Shown here in pieces: positions 50,958-58,440 of a DNA stretch of 64,000 nucleotides. The notes below the pieces were generated by a model. The model had not been told where the DNA came from. It made no database searches and was given only the letters and a program-made list of their open reading frames with translations. The stretch's first letter is position 1; each line of letters opens with the position of its first letter. Source of the DNA: Flavobacteriaceae bacterium UBA3339. Its GTDB lineage: Bacteria > Bacteroidota > Bacteroidia > Flavobacteriales > Flavobacteriaceae. Position numbers and translations under genes: made by a program. The stretch is taken from contig DERN01000003.1 of NCBI GenBank assembly GCA_002360925.1, positions 133,175 to 197,174 of the forward strand, read 5' to 3'.

Positions 50958-51306
50958 TTTGTATCTTTTTTTGGAAATTAATCAAAATAAAACAGAACTA
51001 TTTAAATTCTAAATAAAGATAATGTGAATCTAATATTAATTCAAAAGAACAATCAAAAATCAAGAAGCTTTATTTATGAAGTTTATCATGTTGTTTTAAC
51101 AGAATTCAAACAAAATCCTTATTAATTATTTGATTAAAAACATCTTATACATTGACTAGAAAGGATTTAAATTATATTACAGAATCAATAATGAGCTACA
51201 AATGAGACCGCATTTTCTTTAAATGAACTACCTTTGAAGTTAATAACAAAAATCATTTTAGGATTTTCCACAAAAAAACAAAACGATTTTTAGAACTTGA
51301 ATTAAC
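50958..51306. other. 349-base intergenic region with candidate -7 box for the PCMD gene
   Basis: AT-rich divergent region between the aldehyde dehydrogenase and PCMD genes. A TACCTTTG -7 match lies at 51229-51236, which would give a leader of about 65 bases. I see no gene, large repeat or strong hairpin in the rest. Confidence 0.45.
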
Positions 51307-52434
51307 ATGAGATTAAACTACTTATTCGCAACAGTATTTTTATCTGCAACGGTTTTGTTTACTTCGTGCATTAAAGACGAAGCATTAAATACCGAAGCCG
51401 ACATTGAATCGGCAAGTATAGAAAACGGTTCGGTTATTTTACAAATGAGCCCAATTATTGGAGATAACACTATTACGTTTCGTTTAAAAAACTTTGCCGA
51501 AAGTTTTGAATTTGCACCTGAATTTACTTTAACTCCTGGCGCAACAATAGAACCAAAAAGCGGAACAAAACTAGATTTTACAACACCGAAAAAATATACA
51601 GTAACTTCGGAAGATGGTGTTTGGAAAAAAACATATACCGTTTCGTTTATTGTTGATGATAATGCCGATTTTAACTTTTCGTTCGAAAATGTAGAAATAA
51701 TTAACACAGAATCTCCGGAAGGTCATTACCATGAATTTTTTGATTATTTAGAAACTCGTCAAATAAAAAAAGATTGGTCTTCTGGTAACGGCGGATTCAA
51801 TATTATGGCTGCAACTCTTGTTCCGGATGGCGAACAATTAACGCCCGAATTTTATCCAACAGCGCAAACTACAGATGGTTTTATTGGTAAAGGTGCAAAA
51901 TTACAAACCAAAAGCACAGGACCTTTAGGTAGTCAATTTGGTTCACCTTTAGCTGCCGGAAATTTGTATATTGGAACTTTTAAATTGACATTTCCAGCTA
52001 TTAAATCAACTTTATTCGGACTTCCTTATCTGGCAGATAAAGCGCCGATTGCTCTTAAAGGACATTTTAAATATCAGGCTGGAAGCGATTTTAAGGTCAA
52101 TAATAAACCTTCGGAACTTACAAAAGATAGTTGGGATGCTTATGCTATTTTATTTGAAAAAAGAGAAAAAGATAATTTTTTAAGCGGCGATCATGGATTT
52201 AACGATGCGCGAATTGTAAGCATTGCGCGAATTCGTCCTCAGGATCGAATCGAAACCAATGAATGGACGCAATTTAATATTCCGTTTGAATTTATTAACG
52301 GAAAGAAATTCGATCCCAAAAAAGAATATATGTACACCATTGTATTTAGCTCAAGTTTAGAAGGCGATCGCTATAACGGCGCCGTTGGAAGTACGTTGTG
52401 GATTGATGAAGTTGAACTTGTAACCGAAGAGTAA
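51307..52434 (+). CDS. PCMD domain lipoprotein
   Basis: The 375-residue protein has a signal with lipobox LFTSC (Cys21). An N-terminal beta-sandwich-like region runs to about residue 118 (with TVTSEDGVWKKTYTVSF). The putative carbohydrate-metabolism domain follows (FEPYHEFFDYLETRQI-like start, SLEGDRYNGAVGSTLWIDEVELV end), ending in the jelly-roll pattern of the PCMD family. Bacteroidota often encode these surface lipoproteins beside outer-membrane barrels, as here. A role in binding glycans is inferred from the family name, not shown. Confidence 0.82.
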   Translation: MRLNYLFATVFLSATVLFTSCIKDEALNTEADIESASIENGSVILQMSPIIGDNTITFRLKNFAESFEFAPEFTLTPGATIEPKSGTKLDFTTPKKYTVTSEDGVWKKTYTVSFIVDDNADFNFSFENVEIINTESPEGHYHEFFDYLETRQIKKDWSSGNGGFNIMAATLVPDGEQLTPEFYPTAQTTDGFIGKGAKLQTKSTGPLGSQFGSPLAAGNLYIGTFKLTFPAIKSTLFGLPYLADKAPIALKGHFKYQAGSDFKVNNKPSELTKDSWDAYAILFEKREKDNFLSGDHGFNDARIVSIARIRPQDRIETNEWTQFNIPFEFINGKKFDPKKEYMYTIVFSSSLEGDRYNGAVGSTLWIDEVELVTEE

Positions 52435-52455
52435 TTATTCCTTAAAAAGTATTCG

Positions 52456-53226
52456 ATGAAAAAAATAACAAGTACCATTACATTTCTTTTAGGAATTGTA
52501 ACTATTGGTTTTTCGCAAACCGATTCTTTAAACAAACATTTTTTTAATACCAATATAGAGTACGAAATTCGTGCACAGTTTAGCATTGGCGGAAGTAGTC
52601 CTTTAGGACTTCCAAGAGAAATTAGAAAGATTGAAAGTTTTAATCCAGGACTTCAATTAGGATTAGAGGCAAATGCTACAAAATGGTTGACCGATGAGAA
52701 AAAATGGGGCGTTCGTTTAGGCGTTCGTTTTGAATCAAAAGGAATGAAAACCAAAGCACGCGTTAAAAACTATTTGACAGAAATTGTTCAAGATCAATCA
52801 AAAGTTCGCGGTTATTACACAGGTCTTGTTCAAACCGATGTTAAAAACACCTACGTAACTGTTCCGGTTTTAGCAGTTTATAATGTAGCTGATAAATGGA
52901 ATTTATATGGAGGTTTTTACTTTTCTGCTTTAATCGATAATAGTTTTACCGGATATGTGTCAGATGGTTATTTAAGACAAAACAGTCCGGTTGGACCTAA
53001 AATAACATTCGAAGATGGAAGTTTTGCTCCATATGATTTTTCAAATGAACTTAATAAGTTTCAATGGGGAACTCAGTTGGGAAGTGAATGGCAAATGAAC
53101 CGTCACTTTAAAATATTTGCCGATTTAACTTACGGTTTCAATAATATTTTAAAAAACGATTTTACTTCTATCGATTTTAAAATGCATAATATTTATCTGA
53201 ATTTAGGATTTGGATATAAATTCTAA
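52456..53226 (+). CDS. Outer-membrane beta-barrel protein (PorT-like)
   Basis: The 256-residue protein has a signal peptide (cleavage near GFSQT) and alternating amphipathic strands with glycine and aromatic residues, ending in HNIYLNLGFGYKF with the C-terminal phenylalanine typical of barrels. It starts 21 bases after the PCMD gene and is co-transcribed with it. Probably an eight-strand-type barrel whose partner is the PCMD lipoprotein; function unknown. A terminator follows. Confidence 0.75.
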   Translation: MKKITSTITFLLGIVTIGFSQTDSLNKHFFNTNIEYEIRAQFSIGGSSPLGLPREIRKIESFNPGLQLGLEANATKWLTDEKKWGVRLGVRFESKGMKTKARVKNYLTEIVQDQSKVRGYYTGLVQTDVKNTYVTVPVLAVYNVADKWNLYGGFYFSALIDNSFTGYVSDGYLRQNSPVGPKITFEDGSFAPYDFSNELNKFQWGTQLGSEWQMNRHFKIFADLTYGFNNILKNDFTSIDFKMHNIYLNLGFGYKF

Positions 53227-53245
53227 TCTTTTAAAAATTTAACAT

Positions 53246-53271
53246 AAAGACTTGCTTAAAATCAAGTCTTT
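53246..53271 (+). terminator. Terminator after the barrel gene
   Basis: AAAGACTTG and CAAGTCTTT are nine-base arms with an eight-base loop, followed by TTATTTTCT. Confidence 0.75.
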
Positions 53272-53325
53272 TTATTTTCTCTTTTCATACTTTTGAAGTA
53301 AACAAACAATTAAAAAAAAAACATC

Positions 53326-53769
53326 ATGGCTAAAATTCACGCATATTTAAATTTCAACGGAAATTGCGAAGAAGCTTTTAAATTTTACGAAAAAGCATTT
53401 AAAACTCCAAATATTGGTACGCATCGTTTTGGAGATTTACCGGCCGATCCTAACTTTCCAATTGCAGACGAAGACAAAAACAAAGTCATGCACACCGCAT
53501 TAATGATCAACGAAAACACCATGTTGATGGGATCTGATGCGCTTGAAAACTTTGGACATAAAATAGTTTCGGGAAACAATACTTATATTATGTTAGATAC
53601 CGAAACGGCGGAAGAAGCAAAAGAACTGTATACAGCTTTAACAGAAAATGCAACAAACATTGAAATGGAATTAAGTGAACAATTTTGGGCAGAATTATAT
53701 GCTTCTTTTCAAGATCAGTTCGGGATTTCATGGATGATTCATTTTGAAGGAAATAAAAAAATGCATTAA
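53326..53769 (+). CDS. VOC family (PhnB-like) protein
   Basis: The 147-residue protein fits the PhnB-like VOC fold: MAKIHAYLNFNGNCEEAFKFYEKAF at the start, VMHTALMINENTMLMGSD in the middle, and FQDQFGISWMIHFE at the end. Paired beta-alpha-beta-beta-beta units are expected. Members include uncharacterised PhnB-type proteins annotated as glyoxalase or resistance proteins. Metal ligands are not obvious, so an enzymatic role is uncertain. Single gene. Confidence 0.85.
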   Translation: MAKIHAYLNFNGNCEEAFKFYEKAFKTPNIGTHRFGDLPADPNFPIADEDKNKVMHTALMINENTMLMGSDALENFGHKIVSGNNTYIMLDTETAEEAKELYTALTENATNIEMELSEQFWAELYASFQDQFGISWMIHFEGNKKMH

Positions 53770-53857
53770 TCGAAAATTCTTTTAAAAAGAATAAATCGCA
53801 AATAGAATAATCGTTAGTTAATTTTTCCTAAAAATAACGATCGATTATTAAACAGTT

Positions 53858-53888
53858 AGCAAGATATCCTATTATCTTGCTATTTTTG
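53858..53888 (+). promoter_or_regulatory. Dyad overlapping the -7 box of the GHL10 gene
   Basis: AGCAAGATA (53858-53866) and TATCTTGCT (53873-53881) make a 9-bp inverted repeat. Its last base is the first of TATTTTTG (53881-53888), a perfect -7 match 20 bases before the ATG. It is either an operator or the terminator of the VOC gene; T-rich sequence follows, so both are possible. Confidence 0.55.
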
Positions 53889-53907
53889 TTTTGATTATTT
53901 TATAAAC

Positions 53908-55497
53908 ATGAAACAGATTATAACCAAATATTTAAGCCTTTTAGGAATTGTGTCCTTATCGTTTATTTCTTGTTCGGTTCAGCAGCAGCAAAAACCAACA
54001 AAAGTTAGCGTTATAAACAAGTCCGAAACAGCAATTAAACAACCTGTTAACACACCTTCGATAACCGAAAAAACAGATAACTTAAAGATTGAGCTACCTG
54101 AAGTAAAACGCGAATTTCGTGGTGCTTGGATTGCTACAGTTGCTAATATCAATTGGCCTTCGAGTAAAAATCTTTCAACCGAACAACAAAAAGCTGAAGC
54201 TATAAAATTATTAGATCTTTTAAAAGATACGAATTTCAATGCGGTAGTTTTTCAGGTTCGTCCTTCGGCAGATGCTTTGTACAAAAGTAATCACGAACCT
54301 TGGTCTTGTTTTTTAAGTGGCGAAACAGGAAAAAGTCCGTCGCCTTATTACGATCCTTTAGAGTTTTGGGTCGAAGAAGCACATAAACGCGGATTAGAAC
54401 TTCATGTTTGGTTAAATCCATATCGTGCGCATCATTTAAGTGCGGGTTCTGTCGGAAGTGAGTCGATGGTTCGCAAAGCTTCGGATCATATCGTGAAATT
54501 AAAAAACGGTATGTATTGGTTTGATCCTGCAAGTAAAAAAACGCAAGATCACGTTTCGAATGTTGTAAAAGATATTGTGGATCGATACGATATTGACGGA
54601 GTTCATTTCGATGATTATTTTTATCCGTATGCTTCTTATAATGGCGGAGCAGATTTTCCTGATAACAATTCGTGGAATGAATATAAGAAATCGGGAGGAA
54701 ACTTATCTCGTGCCGATTGGAGACGCGATCACGTTAATAAATTCATCGAACGTATTTATAAAGAAATAAAAGCCGAAAAAGCGTATGTAAAATTTGGAAT
54801 CAGTCCTTTTGGAATTTGGAAATCGGGTTACCCTTCCGGAGTTGTTGGTTCTTCGCAATACGACGAACTGTATGCTGATGCCAAACTTTGGTTAAACAAA
54901 GGTTGGATCGATTACTTTTCGCCACAATTATATTGGCCAATAAATTCTACTCGTCAAAATTTTAAAGATTTATTAGAATGGTGGGAAGAAGAAAACACAA
55001 TGAATCGTCATTTATGGCCGGGATTAAATACCGTAGAAATTAAAGCAAATAACAAATCGACGGAAATTGTGAATCAATTAAAACTCACAAACGACGTTTT
55101 AGATAAAAAAAGAGCAGGAGCGGTTCATTACAGTATTGCGGGATTAACGAAAAACTCGGAAATGGTTTCGGCGCTTAAAAACGGACCTTATAAAGAAAAA
55201 GCTTTAGTTCCTGAAAGTCCTTGGTTAAAAGCGGATAAATTAGATCAACCAGAATTAAAGATTACAAAAGGAGATCGTGATATTACCGCTAATTGGACAG
55301 AAAATACAAATAACCAGGTTTTTCATTGGGTTTTATACACAAAATATGGACAAGATTGGACAACCGAAATCTTAACTTCCGATATTCAATCTAAGAAAAT
55401 AACAAAAAACAAAGACGGAAAATCGTTAAATACCATTGCCATAAAAGCGGTTGATCGTTTAGGAAATGAAAGTAATTACAACGCTCAAAAAATCTAA
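53908..55497 (+). CDS. Family 10-like glycosyl hydrolase lipoprotein (GHL10)
   Basis: The 529-residue protein has a lipobox (SFISC, Cys22) and then the GHL10 TIM-barrel: REFRGAWIATVANINWPS, the VFQVRPSADALY strand, HVWLNPYRAHH, and VHFDDYFYPY with paired acids. A C-terminal fibronectin-like domain (LKITKGDRDITANWTENTN and following) ends the protein. GHL10/DUF187 proteins act on glycans in the envelope; relatives have been linked to peptidoglycan glycosidase activity. Surface- or periplasm-anchored. Confidence 0.9.
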   Translation: MKQIITKYLSLLGIVSLSFISCSVQQQQKPTKVSVINKSETAIKQPVNTPSITEKTDNLKIELPEVKREFRGAWIATVANINWPSSKNLSTEQQKAEAIKLLDLLKDTNFNAVVFQVRPSADALYKSNHEPWSCFLSGETGKSPSPYYDPLEFWVEEAHKRGLELHVWLNPYRAHHLSAGSVGSESMVRKASDHIVKLKNGMYWFDPASKKTQDHVSNVVKDIVDRYDIDGVHFDDYFYPYASYNGGADFPDNNSWNEYKKSGGNLSRADWRRDHVNKFIERIYKEIKAEKAYVKFGISPFGIWKSGYPSGVVGSSQYDELYADAKLWLNKGWIDYFSPQLYWPINSTRQNFKDLLEWWEEENTMNRHLWPGLNTVEIKANNKSTEIVNQLKLTNDVLDKKRAGAVHYSIAGLTKNSEMVSALKNGPYKEKALVPESPWLKADKLDQPELKITKGDRDITANWTENTNNQVFHWVLYTKYGQDWTTEILTSDIQSKKITKNKDGKSLNTIAIKAVDRLGNESNYNAQKI

Positions 55498-55524
55498 AAA
55501 GGAAACTATAAAAGTTTAAAAATC

Positions 55525-56057
55525 ATGATAACGTACGTTGTTTTTTTACGTGGAATAAATGTTTCGGGTAAAAACATTATTAAAATGAGCGATCTTAAAG
55601 AATATCTTTCTGCAAATGATTTTACGTCAGTTCAAACTTATATTCAAAGCGGTAATATCATTTTAAAAAGTAGGTTAGATAAGGAGAAAGTAGAAAATGA
55701 AATTGCTAATTTGATCGAAAAACATTTTAGCTTAAAGATTCCTATTTTTGTTTTTACAACTGATGAAATTGAAAACTCATTAAAGAATAATCCTTTTTCT
55801 GATGATCTTCCCGGAAATAAAGTATTTTCACCTTCTTAAATCAAATTCCTAAAAGAGATTTAATTAACCTACTTTCGGAAATTGATTTTGGAAATGAAGA
55901 ATTTAAAATAATAGAGAATGTTTTGTATTTTTATCTCCCGGAAGGAATGGCAAAATCTAAAATGAACAATAACTTTTTCGAAAAGAAATTAGACGTAATA
56001 GCAACGGGACGCAATGTAAATACTGTTTCTAAAATGATTGAACTTTCTAAAAACTAA
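55525..56057 (+). pseudogene. DUF1697 family gene with a single-base frameshift
   Basis: The first frame (55525-55839) encodes the DUF1697 N-terminus: VVFLRGINVSGKNIIKM and YIQSGNIILKS. It stops after GNKVFSPS. Adding one T to the TTTT run near 55821 restores GNKVFFTFLNQIPKRDL, and the frame then runs on to TAA at 56057 through YLPEGMAKSKMNNNF and ATGRNVNTVSKM, the family's usual C-terminus. So either one base has been lost from the gene or the homopolymer was misread. Function of DUF1697 is unknown. Confidence 0.88.
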
Positions 56058-56203
56058 GATTTTAGATTTCAAAATTGGGTATTGGTTACGCAATTTGTGT
56101 AAGTTATAAAGAAAAAACGTTTTTAAAAGCCAATTCTTTTAAGGATTTGAAAAATGGCACTTAAATTGAATTAAAAATATATAATATTAAAAACTACAAA
56201 ATC

Positions 56204-56665
56204 ATGAAGAGAATAATTTTATCAGGAATTTTAATAGGGTCGATCTTTGTTTCATGCAACAAGAAAGCAGAAACGACAACTGAAACAACAGTTACTACCG
56301 ATACAATTACAACTAAAACCGACACGATTGTTGATACAGAACACACGGCACAAAATTCGTTAGATTGGAACGGAACTTATGAAGGAGTACTTCCATGTGC
56401 TGATTGTGAAGGAATTAAAACTACTATTGTTTTAAATTTAGACGGCACGTTTAAATATACTTCGGAATATATCAATAAGAATCACAAATTCGATAACGAA
56501 GGTCAACTTATGTGGCATGATAACGGAAGCGTTGTTCACTTAAAAGGAAAAGATATTGACAGCAAACTAAAAGTAGTTGAAAACGCTTTGATTCTTTTAG
56601 ATACGGAAGGAAACGAAATTGATGGTCCATTAAAAGAACATTATCGCTTAAATAAAGTAAATTAA
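56204..56665 (+). CDS. NlpE-like copper-response lipoprotein
   Basis: The 153-residue protein has a lipobox (FVSC, Cys18), a Thr-rich linker of about 30 residues, and an NlpE N-terminal-like beta-barrel: NGTYEGVLPCADCEGIKTTI with the conserved CxxC, then LDGTFKYTSEY and DNEGQLMWHDNGSVVHLKG. In Enterobacteria NlpE signals surface attachment or copper stress through Cpx. That pathway is not expected here, so only metal or redox sensing is suggested. Single gene with its own terminator. Confidence 0.85.
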   Translation: MKRIILSGILIGSIFVSCNKKAETTTETTVTTDTITTKTDTIVDTEHTAQNSLDWNGTYEGVLPCADCEGIKTTIVLNLDGTFKYTSEYINKNHKFDNEGQLMWHDNGSVVHLKGKDIDSKLKVVENALILLDTEGNEIDGPLKEHYRLNKVN

Positions 56666-56671
56666 TAAAAG

Positions 56672-56702
56672 AAAAAGTCCGAAGTTAAACTTCGGACTTT
56701 TT
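56672..56702. terminator. Bidirectional terminator after the NlpE-like gene
   Basis: Perfect 13-base arms AAAAAGTCCGAAG and CTTCGGACTTTTT with a five-base loop. It reaches the stop codon of the convergent lipoprotein gene at 56702, so it serves both. Confidence 0.85.
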
Positions 56703-57172
56703 TATTCTAAAATTTCAAAATCAGTTATCTGTAATTCATACCATGCTCCACCCACTATATTTTCTTTATATGAAGTCGAGAATTTAACTTTTTCTGGAAA
56801 ATTATATTCTTCATTATAATTCACATCCACGGTAATTCCGTAAATAGGCACTTGTTGGTTTTGCTTTCCTTCATTAAAATCATTTAAAACCCGATTATAA
56901 ATTTCTGAAATCGTTCCAATCATAGCTGAATGAGTATCATTTTCTGAAGATGCAATTCCGTTTCTTACACTAATAGTTTCAGAAACAGGTCCAGTTGCAG
57001 AAGAATTGTAAGATTGTTTAAACTTATAATTCTTAAGGTTTTGTTGTTCCCATTGTTTTTGTTTGGCGATAAACTTTGATTCGTCAAAATGATAAAAAAC
57101 CTCATCTTCTTTATCACATGATATAGTTGTTATTCCCAAAAAAGTAATTAAAAAAAGTATGGCTGTTTTCAT
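56702..57172 (-). CDS. Lipoprotein, DUF6174-like
   Basis: The 156-residue protein has a lipobox (TTISC, Cys19). Then come KQWEQQNLKNYKFKQSYNSS and SETISVRNGIASS, with VPIYGITVDVNYNEEYNFPEKVKFS in the second half, a pattern like DUF6174 secreted proteins. Function unknown. It is the last gene of a possible unit read from 58231 but has its own 36-base gap after the XRE gene. Confidence 0.65.
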   Translation of the reverse strand: MKTAILFLITFLGITTISCDKEDEVFYHFDESKFIAKQKQWEQQNLKNYKFKQSYNSSATGPVSETISVRNGIASSENDTHSAMIGTISEIYNRVLNDFNEGKQNQQVPIYGITVDVNYNEEYNFPEKVKFSTSYKENIVGGAWYELQITDFEILE

Positions 57173-57208
57173 TATTCTTTCTTTTTAAGAATTGAAGATA
57201 CTAAAATA

Positions 57209-57409
57209 TTAATCATCATCTTCTAATTGAAACAATTCTTCAAAAGGAATTTGAAAAACTTTTGCAATTTTTAAAGCTAAAACTGTTGAAGGAATATATT
57301 TTTTAGTTTCGATTGAGTTTATTGTTTGACGCGAAACTCCAACTTTCTCAGCTAAATCTCCTTGTGTAAAATTGTGTCGTGCTCGTTCTATTTTAATACT
57401 ATTCTTCAT
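57209..57409 (-). CDS. XRE-family helix-turn-helix regulator (YozG-like)
   Basis: The 66-residue protein is almost only a Cro/C1-type HTH: IKIERARHNFTQGDLAEKVGVSRQTINSIETKKYIPSTVLALKIAKVF, the usual compact regulator with a short acidic tail. Its start overlaps the upstream membrane-protein gene by 11 bases, so it is translated from the same mRNA. It is likely to control its own operon through the repeated sites at 58241-58292. Confidence 0.88.
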   Translation of the reverse strand: MKNSIKIERARHNFTQGDLAEKVGVSRQTINSIETKKYIPSTVLALKIAKVFQIPFEELFQLEDDD

Positions 57410-57809
57410 TGTTTAAATCATCTTTCAATCTTCTCCTTTCGTTAAAGAAAATAATCATATTAAAAAATAATACACTCATAATTATTCCTCCTGCTGACTC
57501 ATCTGTAGTTTCTTGATTCCACAAAAATAAGTAAACCAATGGTGTAGAGATTAATAAAAAAATCCCAAAAATAATACTATAAGCAATAGATTTTAAGCGA
57601 ATTGCATACAGCATTTCATCGTCATCTTTATATTCAGAGAAAACTATAAGATATAATCCAATGCAAACTACAGTTTCCAAAATAGTTTTTGAAAGAATTG
57701 AATTATTCGAAATTAATTCAATTTCAAATAAACGTAAAATTACAGGAATTAAAACAAGAAAAACACCTATGAATTTAAATTTTGAAGGAAATAAAATTTT
57801 CTTTTTCAT
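57399..57809 (-). CDS. Four-helix membrane protein, uncharacterised
   Basis: The 136-residue protein has four hydrophobic segments (about 11-26, 41-58, 74-94 and 108-125) and short charged loops (EYKDDDEMLYAIRLKS). It resembles its upstream neighbour in size and layout (both have a DD/GDEM-Y-R loop after the second helix), so the two are probably paralogues. They are paired with a small XRE regulator, a common but little-studied cassette. No function assigned. Confidence 0.7.
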   Translation of the reverse strand: MKKKILFPSKFKFIGVFLVLIPVILRLFEIELISNNSILSKTILETVVCIGLYLIVFSEYKDDDEMLYAIRLKSIAYSIIFGIFLLISTPLVYLFLWNQETTDESAGGIIMSVLFFNMIIFFNERRRLKDDLNNEE

Positions 57810-58231
57810 TAGTCATTGTTTAATTCCTTTTTTGCTTTATAAATATTAAAACCAAGTGTATATAACATCCATAGAAACATCATAAATAATATAGAATGAG
57901 CAGAATAATTTTGTGCATCCATACCTAGTTTATCAGAGAAGATATTGAATATCGAAATAAAAAATATAAAACCAAGACTAAACACAATAGCTCCTACACA
58001 CGCTATTAAACGGAATTTTAGATACATTTCATCTCCATCGTCTTTAGTCCATTGCGTCATAAAAAGTAAGAACATTCCGATTAAACTAAAAGACGCGAAT
58101 GTCTTTGCGATGTCTTTTGTAATGTCTAAGTCTATTATTTTGCCCATGATTAAAGAAACAATAGGAAGGAAAATAAGTAATAGACTTATCCACATTTTAC
58201 TTTTGGGAATTAATTTACTTTTTGATTTCAT
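57809..58231 (-). CDS. Four-helix membrane protein, uncharacterised (first gene of the XRE cassette)
   Basis: The 140-residue protein has four hydrophobic segments and the loop TKDDGDEMYLKFRLIA between helices two and three, matching YKDDDEMLYAIRLKS in the neighbour. It overlaps the next start by one base. The gene follows a TATATTTG -7 box (58262-58255 on the minus strand) embedded in repeated operator-like sequences. Function unknown. Confidence 0.7.
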   Translation of the reverse strand: MKSKSKLIPKSKMWISLLLIFLPIVSLIMGKIIDLDITKDIAKTFASFSLIGMFLLFMTQWTKDDGDEMYLKFRLIACVGAIVFSLGFIFFISIFNIFSDKLGMDAQNYSAHSILFMMFLWMLYTLGFNIYKAKKELNND

Positions 58232-58240
58232 ATATTAGTG

Positions 58241-58292
58241 AAGTTTGTTTGCATCAAATATAAACAAACTTTTCAATTTGTAAAACAAACTT
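58241..58292 (-). promoter_or_regulatory. Three AAACAAACTT half-sites around the promoter of the XRE cassette
   Basis: AAGTTTGTTT (58241-58250) and AAACAAACTT (58262-58271) form a 10-bp inverted repeat with 11 bases between. A third copy, AAACAAACTT (58283-58292), lies 21 bases further, two helical turns. They flank a TATATTTG -7 box (58262-58255). This suits repression or activation by the encoded XRE protein. Confidence 0.7.
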
Positions 58293-58316
58293 TACTTTTG
58301 AATACAAAAACGATTT

Positions 58317-58394
58317 TGTGTTAGGGATAGAAGCGATAGCTTTTTGTTTTGAAAAACAAAAACTTTAGCGGAAAGCCCGGCGCTTGCGCAACAC
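58317..58394. repeat. Intergenic hairpin repeat of the type common in Flavobacteriaceae
   Basis: GTGTT...AACAC ends enclose TTTTTGTTTT (58341-58350) and AAAACAAAAA (58353-58362), 10-bp arms with a two-base loop, followed by TTTAGCGGAAAGCCCGGCGC. From memory, very similar stretches (AGAAGCGATAGC plus TAGCGGAAAGCCCGGC) recur between genes in many Flavobacteriaceae genomes. It has no gene. It may be an RNA or a dispersed repeat. Confidence 0.55.
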
Positions 58395-58404
58395 CCAAAT
58401 AAAA

Positions 58405-58436
58405 AAAATCCGCTATCGAAATTGATAACGGATTTT
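58405..58436 (-). terminator. Terminator of pepA
   Basis: AAAATCCG and CGGATTTT with an inner TATC/GATA extension, four bases after the pepA stop on the minus strand, followed by TTTTATTT. Confidence 0.78.
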
Positions 58437-58440
58437 GAAA

